Below, piece by piece: positions 25,723 through 34,966 of a stretch of DNA of 64,000 nt. Position numbers and translations under genes: made by a program. Below the pieces are notes generated by a model. The model was not told where the DNA came from and searched no databases. It saw only the letters and a list, made by a program, of their open reading frames with translations. Numbering within the stretch: position 1 is the stretch's first letter; every line of letters begins with the position of its first letter. The stretch is from Umezawaea tangerina (GTDB taxonomy: Bacteria; Actinomycetota; Actinomycetes; Mycobacteriales; Pseudonocardiaceae), in assembly GCF_003002815.1 (NCBI RefSeq), contig NZ_PVTF01000007.1, positions 372,001-436,000 on the forward strand, given 5' to 3'.

Positions 25723-26465
25723 TCAGAGACCGCGGGGGCGGGTCCAGTCCTCGACCAGGCCCGCGGCCCAGTCGATGAGGACGGCGATGGCGGCGACGAG
25801 CACCGCGCCGACGAGCAGGACGGAGAACCTCTGGAGCTTCAGGCCGTTGATGATCATGTCGCCGAGACCGCCCGCGTTGATGAACGTGGCGATGGTGGCG
25901 ACGCCGACGGAGAACACGAGCGCCGTCCTCAGCCCGGCCAGGATCACCGGCGAGGCCAGGGGGAGCTCGACGCGCCACAGCACCTGGCGCGGTGTCATGC
26001 CCATGCCGAGCGCCGCCTCGCGGGTGGCGGCGTCGACCTGTTCGAGGCCGGTGAGCGTGTTGCGCAGCACCGGGAGGAAGCAGTAGGCGACCAGCGAGAC
26101 CAGCGCCGTGGTGAAGCCGGTCCGCCAGACGATGGCCAGCAGGATCACCACGCCGACGGCGGGCGTGGCCTGGCCGATGTTGCCGAGCGCGATGACGACC
26201 GCCTTGACGACCCGCGACCGCACCCGGTACGCCGCGATGGCGGTGGGGATGGCGAGCAGCGCGACCAGCGCCGAGGAGGTGACGGTCAGGACCAGGTGCT
26301 CCCGCGTGCGGTCGAGCAGGTAGCCCGCGTTGAGCGTGCGGGACTCGATCGAGTCGAGCCGGAGCGTGCCGACCCAGGCGAACAGGGCGACGAGCACGAC
26401 GGTCACGGCGAGTGGAGTCGCGACGTGGCGCAGCAAGCGGGTGCGCTGCGGTCCGGTGTGGACGG

Positions 26466-26469
<4 letters not shown>
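25723..26469 (-). CDS. ABC transporter permease, OpuCB/OpuBB-like
   Basis: 248-residue inner-membrane subunit with about six helices. The EAA-type coupling loop is seen in EAALGMGMTPRQVLWRVELPLASPVI, and IGQATPAVGVVILLAIV belongs to the transmembrane core. OpuC/OsmU-type importers use two different permeases, and the second is at 27457. The ATG at 26469 overlaps the ATPase stop (ATGA). It imports the amine bound by the lipoprotein encoded next. Confidence 0.93.
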
Positions 26470-27456
<987 letters not shown>

Positions 27457-27464
<8 letters not shown>

Positions 27465-28122
27465 GGAGGCCCCTCGGCGTGCTGTGGCGGGCGATGAGGA
27501 CGAACAGGCCGTCGACGAGCAGCGCCAGCAGCACCACGCACAGCGTCCCGGTCAGGGCGAAGTTGAGGGCGTTGACCGACCCGAGCGAGGACAGCCCGCG
27601 GAAGATGTACACACCGAGGCCGGGGCCGGCGACGTAGGCCGCGATCGCCGCGATGCCGATGGTGAGCTGCGCGGCGACCCGGATGCCGGTCACGATCACC
27701 GGCCACGCCAGCGGCAGCTGCACGGAGAGCAGCACGCGCGCCGGCGTCATCCCCATGCCCTGCGCGGACTCGACGAGGTGCGAGGGGACCTCCCGCAGGC
27801 CCACGACGGTGTTGCGCACGATCGGCAGCAGCGAGTAGAAGACCAGCGCCACGATCGTCGGCGCCCACCCGAGCCCGAGGACCGGGCTCAGCAGCGCCAG
27901 CAGCGCCAGCGACGGGATCGTGATCGCGATGCCCGCCGCCGTGAGCGAGACCGCGCGGGGGACCGGGCGGTCCCAGACGAGCAGGCCGATGAGGACACCG
28001 ATCGCGGTGGCCAGCGCCAGGGAGACCGCCACGGCGGCGAGGTGCTGCAACGTCAGGTCGACGACGTCCTCCCAGCGGCGGGCCAGGAAGTCGTCCAGTC
28101 GTACGAGGTGGAGTCCGGTCAC
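27457..28122 (-). CDS. ABC transporter permease, OpuCD-like; first gene of the ten-gene operon
   Basis: 221 residues, about six transmembrane helices. Characteristic segments are ITIPSLALLALLSPVLGLG and the coupling loop ESAQGMGMTPARVLLSVQLPLAWP. The GTG at 28122 is supported by AAGGAGG seven bases upstream. It starts the operon that runs without a gap larger than 31 bases down to 18154. Its promoter lies in the 111 bases shared with the divergent IclR gene, where a palindrome covers the -35. Confidence 0.92.
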
Positions 28123-28162
28123 GAGGTGCCCTCCTTCTCGGCCGCGTTGCCGATGGTCGAGG

Positions 28163-28227
28163 ACGATAAGGAGGGGGTGTTCTTATGCACAACGGCCGTT
28201 GGCGATATGGCAACCACGACTTACGAT
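28163..28227. promoter_or_regulatory. Divergent promoters sharing one 12-bp palindrome (IclR operator candidate)
   Basis: Perfect palindrome CAACGGCCGTTG at 28190-28201. Plus strand: -35 TTGGCG (28199-28204), 17-base spacer, -10 TACGAT (28222-28227), with the IclR ATG 6 bases further on (leaderless). Minus strand: -35 TTGTGC (28192-28187), 18-base spacer, -10 TATCGT (28168-28163), reading into the transporter/catabolic operon. The palindrome overlaps the -35 of both, ideal for one IclR dimer to control itself and the operon. Confidence 0.7.
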
Positions 28228-28233
28228 GCGGCC

Positions 28234-29085
28234 ATGGAACAGGGCGGCTCACGGCGCAACTCGGCGGGTTTGGCCAGGGACATCGAGGTCCTGGAGGCGC
28301 TCGGCCGACCGGAGGCGGTCGAGGCGGGCGGGCTCGGCGTGGTCCGCATCGCCGCCCTCACCGGACGGGACAAGGCGGTCGTGTCGCGCACGCTGGCGAC
28401 CCTCGCCGACGCCGGACTGGTCGACCGCGACCCGCAGACCCTGGGCTACCGGCTCGGTTCCCGGCTCTACGCGTTGGCCGCCCGCACCGCCGAGGGCGCC
28501 CTCGCCCGGCAGGCCAGGGCGCACCTCAAGCACGTCACGGAGGTCACCAGGGAGACCGCGCACCTGTGCGTGCTGCGCGGCGGCAACGTGCTCACGCTGC
28601 TGAGCGAGCTGAGCCCCAACCAGTTCAAGACCACCGGCTGGGAGGGCGTCACCACGGCGGCCTGGTGCACGCCGTCCGGTCGGGTGCTCCTGAGCGACTG
28701 GGACCGCGAGTCGGTGGCGCTGTGGTACTCCGAGCACGGTCGCGACGAACCGGTGCTGGAACCCCAGGAGCACACCGGCGCCGTCCGCTCCGGGTTCGCG
28801 GTGCTACCCCGACCGTCCACAGCGGACTCCCCGGTCCACGACCTGGACACGCTGCTCGCCGAGCTGGCGAAGGTCCGCGACCGCGGCTACAGCACGTCCG
28901 ACGAGGAGCTGGAACGCGGTGTCGTCGCGGCCTCCGCCCCGGTGCACGACTTCACCTCGCGCGTCGTGGCGTCCCTCAACGTCTCCGCGCCGAAGGAGCG
29001 CATCGGCTCCCAGCTCGACAAGCTCGGCCGCATCGTCGCCGCGGCCGCCCACGACCTGTCCGTCGCGTTGGGGCACACGGGATGA
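28234..29085 (+). CDS. IclR-family transcriptional regulator
   Basis: 283 residues from the ATG at 28234. An in-frame ATG at 28207 would put the start upstream of the best -10 box (TACGAT, 28222-28227), so the leaderless 28234 start is preferred. N-terminal winged HTH: VVRIAALTGRDKAVVSRTLATLADAGLVDR. C-terminal GAF-like ligand domain: REDTAHLCVLRGG-type strand (ETAHLCVLRGGNVLTL), AAWCTPSGRVLLS and VAASAPVHDFTSRVVASLNVS. IclR proteins usually sense the substrate or an intermediate of a neighbouring catabolic operon, here the divergent amine-import/Fae operon. Confidence 0.92.
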   Translation: MEQGGSRRNSAGLARDIEVLEALGRPEAVEAGGLGVVRIAALTGRDKAVVSRTLATLADAGLVDRDPQTLGYRLGSRLYALAARTAEGALARQARAHLKHVTEVTRETAHLCVLRGGNVLTLLSELSPNQFKTTGWEGVTTAAWCTPSGRVLLSDWDRESVALWYSEHGRDEPVLEPQEHTGAVRSGFAVLPRPSTADSPVHDLDTLLAELAKVRDRGYSTSDEELERGVVAASAPVHDFTSRVVASLNVSAPKERIGSQLDKLGRIVAAAAHDLSVALGHTG

Positions 29086-29092
29086 CGTCGGT

Positions 29093-29743
29093 TCAGGTGA
29101 GGCCCACCGCGGTGTCCAGGCGCTGCTCGAGCGACTCCAGGGCGGTGGTGGCGGCGAGGGCGATGGCGCGGGTGATGGTCTCGTGCGACATCGACGGCCG
29201 CGGGCGGACCGACCCCACGGCCTGGGCGAGCTCGTAGGGGACGTGGACGAAGCCGCCGATGGCGTGGGGGCGCAGCTCCGCGAGCGCGCGCATGAGCCGG
29301 TAGAAGACGTAGTTGCAGGTGTAGGTCCCCGCGCTGTCGGACACGCGCGCCGGGATCCCGTCCTCGGCCAGCCGGGCGACGATCGGCTTGATCGGCAGGG
29401 TGCTGAAGTACGCGGCGGGTCCGTCCTCGTCGACGGGCTCGTCCACGGGGAGGTAGCCCGCGTTGTCCGGCACGCCGGGGTCCTTGACGTTGATGGCGAT
29501 CCGTTCGACGGCGATGTCCGCGTTCCCGCCCGCGAGGCCGGTGCAGATCACGACGTCGGGCTGGTACCGCTCAAAGGCGTCCAGCAGCACCGCGTCCAGG
29601 CCGCGGAAGTCGACGGGCAGCTCGACGGCGTGCACGGTGCCCGGCCCGGACCAGCTGTCGCGCACGGCGCGCACCGCGTTCCACGACGGGTTCGCCTCCT
29701 CTCCACCGAACGGTTCGAAGCCGGTCAGCAAGATCGTCGCCAT
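29093..29743 (-). CDS. pcp: Pyroglutamyl-peptidase I (C15 cysteine peptidase)
   Basis: 216 residues, the usual Pcp length. It removes N-terminal pyroglutamate in the cytoplasm. The family start TGFEPFGGEEANPSWNAV is present. The catalytic triad is recognisable: Glu in the ICTGLAGGNADIAVERIAIN region, Cys in SAGTYTCNYVFY (about residue 143) and His in GGFVHVPYE (about 166). A palindromic region shared with the divergent CGNR regulator lies upstream, so expression may be controlled by that protein. Confidence 0.93.
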   Translation of the reverse strand: MATILLTGFEPFGGEEANPSWNAVRAVRDSWSGPGTVHAVELPVDFRGLDAVLLDAFERYQPDVVICTGLAGGNADIAVERIAINVKDPGVPDNAGYLPVDEPVDEDGPAAYFSTLPIKPIVARLAEDGIPARVSDSAGTYTCNYVFYRLMRALAELRPHAIGGFVHVPYELAQAVGSVRPRPSMSHETITRAIALAATTALESLEQRLDTAVGLT

Positions 29744-29780
29744 GTCGCTCTCCTAGTCAGCCTGGGTCCCCGAAGGCCTG

Positions 29781-29816
29781 TGGAGTCAATGTAACGCTAG
29801 TTGGCGTTACACTCCA
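29781..29816. promoter_or_regulatory. Inverted repeat between pcp and the CGNR regulator
   Basis: Perfect 8-base arms TGTAACGC (29790-29797) and GCGTTACA (29804-29811), 6-base spacer. An outer TGGAGT/ACTCCA pair (29781-29786, 29811-29816) extends it unevenly. TACACT (29808-29813) is a likely -10 for the CGNR gene, whose ATG is 7 bases on (leaderless). On the other strand TGGAGT, 17 bases, TACATT can serve pcp. Operator for both genes. Confidence 0.6.
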
Positions 29817-29820
29817 GCCC

Positions 29821-30363
29821 ATGGGTGACGAGTTCGTGGTCGACACGGGGCACACCTGGGCGGACTTCCTCGCGACCAGGACGAACGTGCACGGGTCCGC
29901 GCCCGCGGAGTGGCTCGCGACGCCGGAGGTCGCGTGGCGCTGGTTCGCCGAGGTGGGACTGGCTCCGCGTGGTGGGCCGCGGGCGGACGACCTGGTCGCG
30001 GTCCACCACGTCCGGGAGGCGTTGCGCACGGTGGTGCTGACCCGTCTGGGTTTCCCGCTGCCGCCGGGGTCGCCCGAACCGGCGTCCGCGGCGGACGTGC
30101 TGCGGCGGTTGGCCGCGTCGGTGCCGCAGGACGACCCCCTCGTGCCGCCGGACTCGTGCGCCCAGGCGCTCTCCCGGATCGTCGGCAGCTGCGCTGTGGA
30201 CCTCGCGCGGCCCGTCCTGGCGTTCGCGAGCTGTGCGGAACACGTGTGCGGCAAGGTCTTCTCCGACCGCGGGGGCGCTCGTCAGCGCTACTGCGGTCCG
30301 CGCTGCGCGACCCGTGCGCGGGTCCGCTCGCACCGTGGGAGGCGCACCGCGGACAGTGGCTGA
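29821..30363 (+). CDS. CGNR zinc-finger transcriptional regulator (ABATE domain)
   Basis: 180 residues. The N-terminal ABATE-type helical ligand domain starts with FVVDTGHTWADFLATR (family: LVNT...D.L). A C-terminal zinc ribbon has four cysteines in CAEHVCGKVFSDRG and RYCGPRCATRARVRSHR; the usual CGNR signature is CGPR here. Such proteins are small stress- or antibiotic-linked regulators in actinomycetes. The start at 29821 lies directly behind a -10-like TACACT inside a palindrome, so a leaderless, autoregulated gene is likely. Divergent from pcp. Confidence 0.88.
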   Translation: MGDEFVVDTGHTWADFLATRTNVHGSAPAEWLATPEVAWRWFAEVGLAPRGGPRADDLVAVHHVREALRTVVLTRLGFPLPPGSPEPASAADVLRRLAASVPQDDPLVPPDSCAQALSRIVGSCAVDLARPVLAFASCAEHVCGKVFSDRGGARQRYCGPRCATRARVRSHRGRRTADSG

Positions 30364-30560
30364 AGGTCCGGCCGCGAGGTCGTGCGCGGTGGCCGTCCTC
30401 GGCCGCTGTCGAGCGTGGAGGAGTCGAAGGTTACATCGTGCCGTAAGTGGACTGGTTGCACTTTTTAACTCGATCTGGTTTTCTGGTGTCGCAGTCGCCG
30501 CTCGGCGGCTCCGAGCCGGGACGTCCGGCGACCTCCACCCCACGACCGAAGGAACCGGCC

Positions 30561-31742
30561 ATGAGCTCCCCAGCACCCTCGCGCGCCCGGATCAGCGTCA
30601 TCGGGGCAGGCCCCGGCGGGCTGACCTGCGCCCGCATCCTGCAACGGCACGGCATCGCCGTGACCGTGTACGACCACGACACCGACCCGGCCGCACGGGA
30701 CCAGGGCGGCAGCCTCGACCTGCGCGCCGAGGACGGCCAGCTGGCCCTGCGCGAAGCGGGCCTGCTCGACGGCTTCTGGAAGCTGGCGCGCCCGGAGGGC
30801 CAGGAGATGCGCCGGTGGAACGCAGCCGGGATCCTGCTCAACAGCCAGGTGCCCGAAGAGGACGACCTCTACAAGCCGGAGATCGACCGGAGCCAGCTGC
30901 GGGGCCTGCTGCTCGACTCCCTCGAACCGGGGACCGTCCACTGGGGACGGGCACTGGAGTCGGTCGGCGGTCCCCACGACGGACCACGGCTGCTGCGCTT
31001 CACCGACGGCACGACCGTGGAGACCGACCTGGTCATCGGCGCCGACGGCGCGTTCTCCAAGGTGCGCCCCGCCGTCTCGCCCGCGACCCCGCACTACAGC
31101 GGCGTGACGTTCCTGGAGGCCTGGTTCGACGACGTCGAGAACCGGCACGCCGACCTCGCCGCGATGGTCGGCCGGGGCAGCGGCGCCGCGACCGACGGCG
31201 AGCGCGCCGTGTTCTCCCAGCGCAACAGCGGCGGGCACATGCGGGTCTACCTCATCCGACGGGCACCGGTCGACTGGATCGCCGCGGCGGGCCTGGACGT
31301 CGGGGACACCGACGGCCTGCGCGCGCACCTGCTCGCCGAGTACGGCCACTGGTCGCCGGACATGCTCCGGATGATCGTCGACAACGACGGCCCCTACGTC
31401 GACCGCCCGCTGTTCGTGCTGCCCGCACCGCACACCTGGGAGCACGTGCCGACGGTGACCCTGCTCGGCGACGCGGCCCACCTCATGCCCCCGGTGGGCG
31501 TCGGCGTCAACCTGGCCATGCTCGACGCCTGCGAGCTGGCGCTCGCGCTGGCGGGCGCCACCACCGTCGACGAGGGCGTGCGCGCCTACGAGCGGACGAT
31601 GCTGCCCCGGTCGACGGAGATGGCGCTGGCGCTCGACGGTGCCGCCGACTTCCTGCTCGGGATGGGGGACCACGTCGAGGGCGAGGACGAGTTCCGCGCC
31701 CTGGAGGCGAAACTGGAGCAGCGGAGCGGGCGGACCGGCTGA
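30561..31742 (+). CDS. FAD-dependent monooxygenase, TetX/aromatic-hydroxylase-like
   Basis: 393 residues, group A flavoprotein monooxygenase. FAD-binding ISVIGAGPGGLTCARIL at the N-terminus, the DG motif LVIGADGAFSKVR, and the second FAD motif TLLGDAAHLMPPVGVGVN. The N-terminal pattern HDTDPAARDQGGSLDL is the TetX-like signature. It hydroxylates an aromatic or polyketide-like compound with NADPH and O2; substrate unknown. ATG at 30561 after AAGGAA. The 198 bases upstream contain an AT-rich patch (about 30453-30490) that may hold the promoter. A paralogue with the same signature is at 62654-63847. Confidence 0.9.
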   Translation: MSSPAPSRARISVIGAGPGGLTCARILQRHGIAVTVYDHDTDPAARDQGGSLDLRAEDGQLALREAGLLDGFWKLARPEGQEMRRWNAAGILLNSQVPEEDDLYKPEIDRSQLRGLLLDSLEPGTVHWGRALESVGGPHDGPRLLRFTDGTTVETDLVIGADGAFSKVRPAVSPATPHYSGVTFLEAWFDDVENRHADLAAMVGRGSGAATDGERAVFSQRNSGGHMRVYLIRRAPVDWIAAAGLDVGDTDGLRAHLLAEYGHWSPDMLRMIVDNDGPYVDRPLFVLPAPHTWEHVPTVTLLGDAAHLMPPVGVGVNLAMLDACELALALAGATTVDEGVRAYERTMLPRSTEMALALDGAADFLLGMGDHVEGEDEFRALEAKLEQRSGRTG

Positions 31743-31843
31743 GACCGGTGCCGGAAGTCGTGCGGCGGCAACGCTTCCCGACTCCGGCGAGACCTCGCCG
31801 TCCGCTGTGCGACGTGGACGGTGGGGGTGCGACCCGCGGGCAT

Positions 31844-31864
31844 ACTGTGCGCATGCCGCACAGT
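31844..31864. promoter_or_regulatory. Inverted repeat overlapping the LysR start codon
   Basis: Perfect 8-base arms ACTGTGCG (31844-31851) and CGCACAGT (31857-31864) with the ATG (31853-31855) in the 5-base loop. TACTGT (31843-31848) looks like a -10 four bases before the ATG. Probable autoregulatory site for a leaderless message. Confidence 0.55.
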
Positions 31865-32773
31865 GATCTCGGGCTGCTGCACGACCTGCGTGCCCTGTCC
31901 ATCATGCTCGAGGAGCGGAACGTGACGCGGGCCGCGGGGCGGTTCCACCTGAGCCAGTCGTCGATGAGCCGGACGTTGCAGCGGTTGCGGGCGCTGTTCG
32001 GCGACGAGCTGCTGGTCCGGACCGGCGGCGAGTACGAGCTGACCCCGCGGGCGCGGGAGATGCAGCGCGAGCTCGCCCAGCTCCTGCCGCGGCTGGAACG
32101 GCTCGTCGCGGGCCAGGGCTTCGACCCCTCCACGGCGTCGGGGGTCGTGCGGATCATCGCCACGGACTACACGATCACGACCCTGGGCCCGCACCTGCTG
32201 CCCAAGCTGTTCCTGGCCGCGCCCGACCTGGAGGTCCGCGTCCAGCAACGGGACGAGGGCGCGTTCGCGGACCTCGAACGGGGCCGGGCCGACATCGCCA
32301 TGTCCGTGCTCCAGCCCGCCGCCCCGCTGCGCTGGGAGCAGCTGTTCACCGACGACGTGGTCTGCGTGGTCGACCGGGACCACCCGGTGCGCGACCGGTT
32401 CGCGCTGGCCGACTACGCCGAGGCCCGCCACGTCGTCGTCACCCTGGTGCACGGCGAGCAGCCGATGATCGAGCGGTGGCTGCAGGAGTTCGGCCACAAC
32501 CGGACGGCGGCCGTGCGGGTGGCGAGCTTCAGCTCGGCGTTCGCCGCCCTGCCCGGCACGACGCTGCTGACGACGATGCCGCGCAGGATGGCGGAGCGGC
32601 AGGTGGCGGCCCACCCGTGGGCGCGGCTGGTCGAGGCCCCGGAGGAGTTCGACGCCTTCCCCTACGGCATGGTGTGGCACGCGCGGCTGGAGTCCGATCC
32701 GATGCACTCCTGGCTGCGCCGCATGATCCGCGCGGCCGCGGAGGAGATGACCTCCGGCGGGCCGCGGGACTGA
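31853..32773 (+). CDS. LysR-family transcriptional regulator
   Basis: 306 residues. The N-terminal HTH has the LysR pattern: LRALSIMLEERNVTRAAGRFHLSQSSMSRTLQRLRALFGDELLVR. The effector domain follows, with RIIATDYTITTLGPHLLPKLF and the AQHPWxR-like end (VAAHPWARLVEAPEEFDAFPYGMVWHARLESDP in segments), nearest in style to NodD/NahR-type LysR members. An inverted repeat sits on its start codon. It runs convergent with the aldehyde oxidoreductase operon and follows the monooxygenase by 110 bases; either could be its target, with the monooxygenase or itself more likely by position. Confidence 0.92.
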   Translation: MPHSDLGLLHDLRALSIMLEERNVTRAAGRFHLSQSSMSRTLQRLRALFGDELLVRTGGEYELTPRAREMQRELAQLLPRLERLVAGQGFDPSTASGVVRIIATDYTITTLGPHLLPKLFLAAPDLEVRVQQRDEGAFADLERGRADIAMSVLQPAAPLRWEQLFTDDVVCVVDRDHPVRDRFALADYAEARHVVVTLVHGEQPMIERWLQEFGHNRTAAVRVASFSSAFAALPGTTLLTTMPRRMAERQVAAHPWARLVEAPEEFDAFPYGMVWHARLESDPMHSWLRRMIRAAAEEMTSGGPRD

Positions 32774-32782
32774 CGGTCCGCC

Positions 32783-34966
32783 TCACAGCAGCTTGTCGAG
32801 CGTGATCGGCAGGTCGCGGACGCGGACGCCGGTCGCGTTGAACACGGCGTTGCCGATCGCCGCGGCCGTGGACACCAGGCCGATCTCGCCCAGGCCCTTG
32901 GCGCCGAGCTCGCTGATGTGCGGGTCCGGGCGGTCCAGCCAGTGCACGTCGATGTCCGGTGTGTCGGCGTGCACCGGGACGAGGTAGTCCGCCAGGGTCG
33001 CCGCCGCGAACCTCCCGTTCCGCTCGATCGGGTCGGACTCCAGCAGCGCGTGCCCGATGCCCCAGATGACCGAGCCCATGAGCTGGCCGCGGGTGGCCTT
33101 GGCGTTGACGACCTTCCCCACGTCGAACACCGACGTGACCCGGCTGACCCTCGGCTCGCCGGTCAGCCGGTGCACCCGCACCTCGCAGAAGTGGGCGCCG
33201 AAGCAGTGGAACCGGCACTGGGACGGGTTGTCGGGCGGTCCGGTGTCGCCGACCGCCTCGACGTGGGGCACGCCCATGGCCCGGAGCAGGGTGCCGTAGT
33301 CGACCGACCGGCCACCCGACTCGACCCGGCCCCGCCGGTAGCGCACGGTCGCGGGGTCGCGGCCGGTGAAGGGGGAGCGCGGGTTGTCCACGGCCGCCCG
33401 CACGAGCGCCGCGACGGCTGCCCGGCACGCGGCCTGCACCGCGGGCACCGTGCTCGTCGTGACGCTGGACCCGTAGGCCCCGACGCCGCCGGGCGGGAGG
33501 GTGGAGTCGCCGAGCTCGGACACGACCTCGCCGACCGGCAGGCCCAGCTCGTCGGCCCCGATCACCGCCAGCATGGTGAGTGCGCCGGTGCCGAGGTCGG
33601 ACGTGGCGGAGGAGACCAGGACCCGACCGTCGTCGCGGAACCGCGCCCGCGCCGAGGCCGGCTGCCGCCAGGCAGGGTAGATCGCGCTCGCCATGCCCAT
33701 GCCGACCAGCCAGTCGCCGTCGGTCCGTGACCGTGGTCGCGCCTGGCGTTTGCCCCAGCCGAACCGCTCGGCCCCGATCCGGTAGCACTCGTCGAGGTGC
33801 TTGGTGGAGAAGCGGCGGCCCTCGATCGGGTCCTCCGTCGCGTAGTTGCGCAGCCGCAGCTCCACCGGGTCCACCTCGGTCGCCACGGCCAGCTCGTCCA
33901 TCGCCGTCTCCAGCGCGAACATGCCCGGTGCCTCGGCGGGTGCCCTCATCGACCAGGTGGGCGGGGTGTCCAGCGTGACCAGCCTCTGGTCGATCCGGAT
34001 GTTCGGCGTGCGGTAGGTGACGGCCGACGTGTCGCGGCCGGGCAGCATCCGCCAGCCACCGGCCGCGGGCAGCTCCCCGTCGGTGTCGTGGGCGAGCGCG
34101 AGGAGCGTCCCGTCGGTCCTGGCGCCGAGCCGGATCGTCTGCCGGACGGCCGCCCGGTGTCCGATGGCGGTGAACACCTGCTCCCGGCTCAGCACCAGCT
34201 TGACCGGGCGGCCGAGCGCGCGGGCGGCGGCGGCGCAGAGCAGCGCCTCGTTCCACACCGGTGAGCGCTGGCCGAAACCGCCGCCGGTGTAGCGGCAGAT
34301 GACCCGGACCTTGGTCGCGTCGACACCGAGCCGGGACGCGATCGTCGCGGCGGCCTGCTGCGGTGCCTGCGCCCCCATGTAGACGGTGAGCTGGTCGTCC
34401 ACCCACACCGAGGTCGTGCCGTGGGGCTCCATCGCGATGTGGTGCTGGGCGTTCTGGGAGACCGTGGTGGTGACGGTGACCGGGCTCGACGCCAGCGCGG
34501 CCTCGATGGACGCCACGTCCGGTGCGAGCTTCTGCAGGACGCCGGTCGACGCACCGGGGCCCGCGTCGGCCAACGAGGTCCGCGCCGGGGCGACCGCGTA
34601 GTCGGCGGTGACCAGCGCGGCCGCGTCCCTGGCGTGCTCGGCGGTGTCGGCCACGACCACGCCGATCACCTGGCCGCGGAACCGCACGGACGTGTCCTGC
34701 AACGCGCTGTAGTTCTCCCCGCTCTGCTGGGGCCCCGGAGGGTTGAGCGGGAGCGGGCGGAACGGCGTGAACACGGCGACGACGCCCGGCGCGGCCTCGG
34801 CGCGCGACACGTCCATGGCGCGGACGGTCCCCTTGCCGACGGTGGCCTGGACGAGGTAGCCGTGGAGCAGGCCCTCGGGGCGGTGGTCCGCGGCGTACCG
34901 GGCGCCGCCGGTGACCTTGAGGGGGCCGTCGACGCGGTCGGTCTCGCGTCCGATGGGGGAGGTCAT
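32783..34966 (-). CDS. Molybdenum-cofactor subunit of aldehyde/xanthine-type oxidoreductase (PaoC/YagR-like)
   Basis: 727 residues, typical for the PaoC class. It binds Mo-MCD or MPT and performs the aldehyde hydroxylation. Visible features: VDGPLKVTGGARYAAD start, TGGGFGQRSPVW (Mo-domain glycine motif), SMRAPAEAPGMFALE, ATSDLGTGALTMLAVI, and the active-site Glu in the final GAKGLGEIGLVST. The ATG at 34966 overlaps the FAD-subunit stop (ATGA); longer upstream frame is out-of-frame neighbour. Last gene of a three-gene operon whose first product carries a Tat signal, so the complex should be exported folded. No MocA/XdhC-type maturation gene is adjacent. Confidence 0.93.
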   Translation of the reverse strand: MTSPIGRETDRVDGPLKVTGGARYAADHRPEGLLHGYLVQATVGKGTVRAMDVSRAEAAPGVVAVFTPFRPLPLNPPGPQQSGENYSALQDTSVRFRGQVIGVVVADTAEHARDAAALVTADYAVAPARTSLADAGPGASTGVLQKLAPDVASIEAALASSPVTVTTTVSQNAQHHIAMEPHGTTSVWVDDQLTVYMGAQAPQQAAATIASRLGVDATKVRVICRYTGGGFGQRSPVWNEALLCAAAARALGRPVKLVLSREQVFTAIGHRAAVRQTIRLGARTDGTLLALAHDTDGELPAAGGWRMLPGRDTSAVTYRTPNIRIDQRLVTLDTPPTWSMRAPAEAPGMFALETAMDELAVATEVDPVELRLRNYATEDPIEGRRFSTKHLDECYRIGAERFGWGKRQARPRSRTDGDWLVGMGMASAIYPAWRQPASARARFRDDGRVLVSSATSDLGTGALTMLAVIGADELGLPVGEVVSELGDSTLPPGGVGAYGSSVTTSTVPAVQAACRAAVAALVRAAVDNPRSPFTGRDPATVRYRRGRVESGGRSVDYGTLLRAMGVPHVEAVGDTGPPDNPSQCRFHCFGAHFCEVRVHRLTGEPRVSRVTSVFDVGKVVNAKATRGQLMGSVIWGIGHALLESDPIERNGRFAAATLADYLVPVHADTPDIDVHWLDRPDPHISELGAKGLGEIGLVSTAAAIGNAVFNATGVRVRDLPITLDKLL

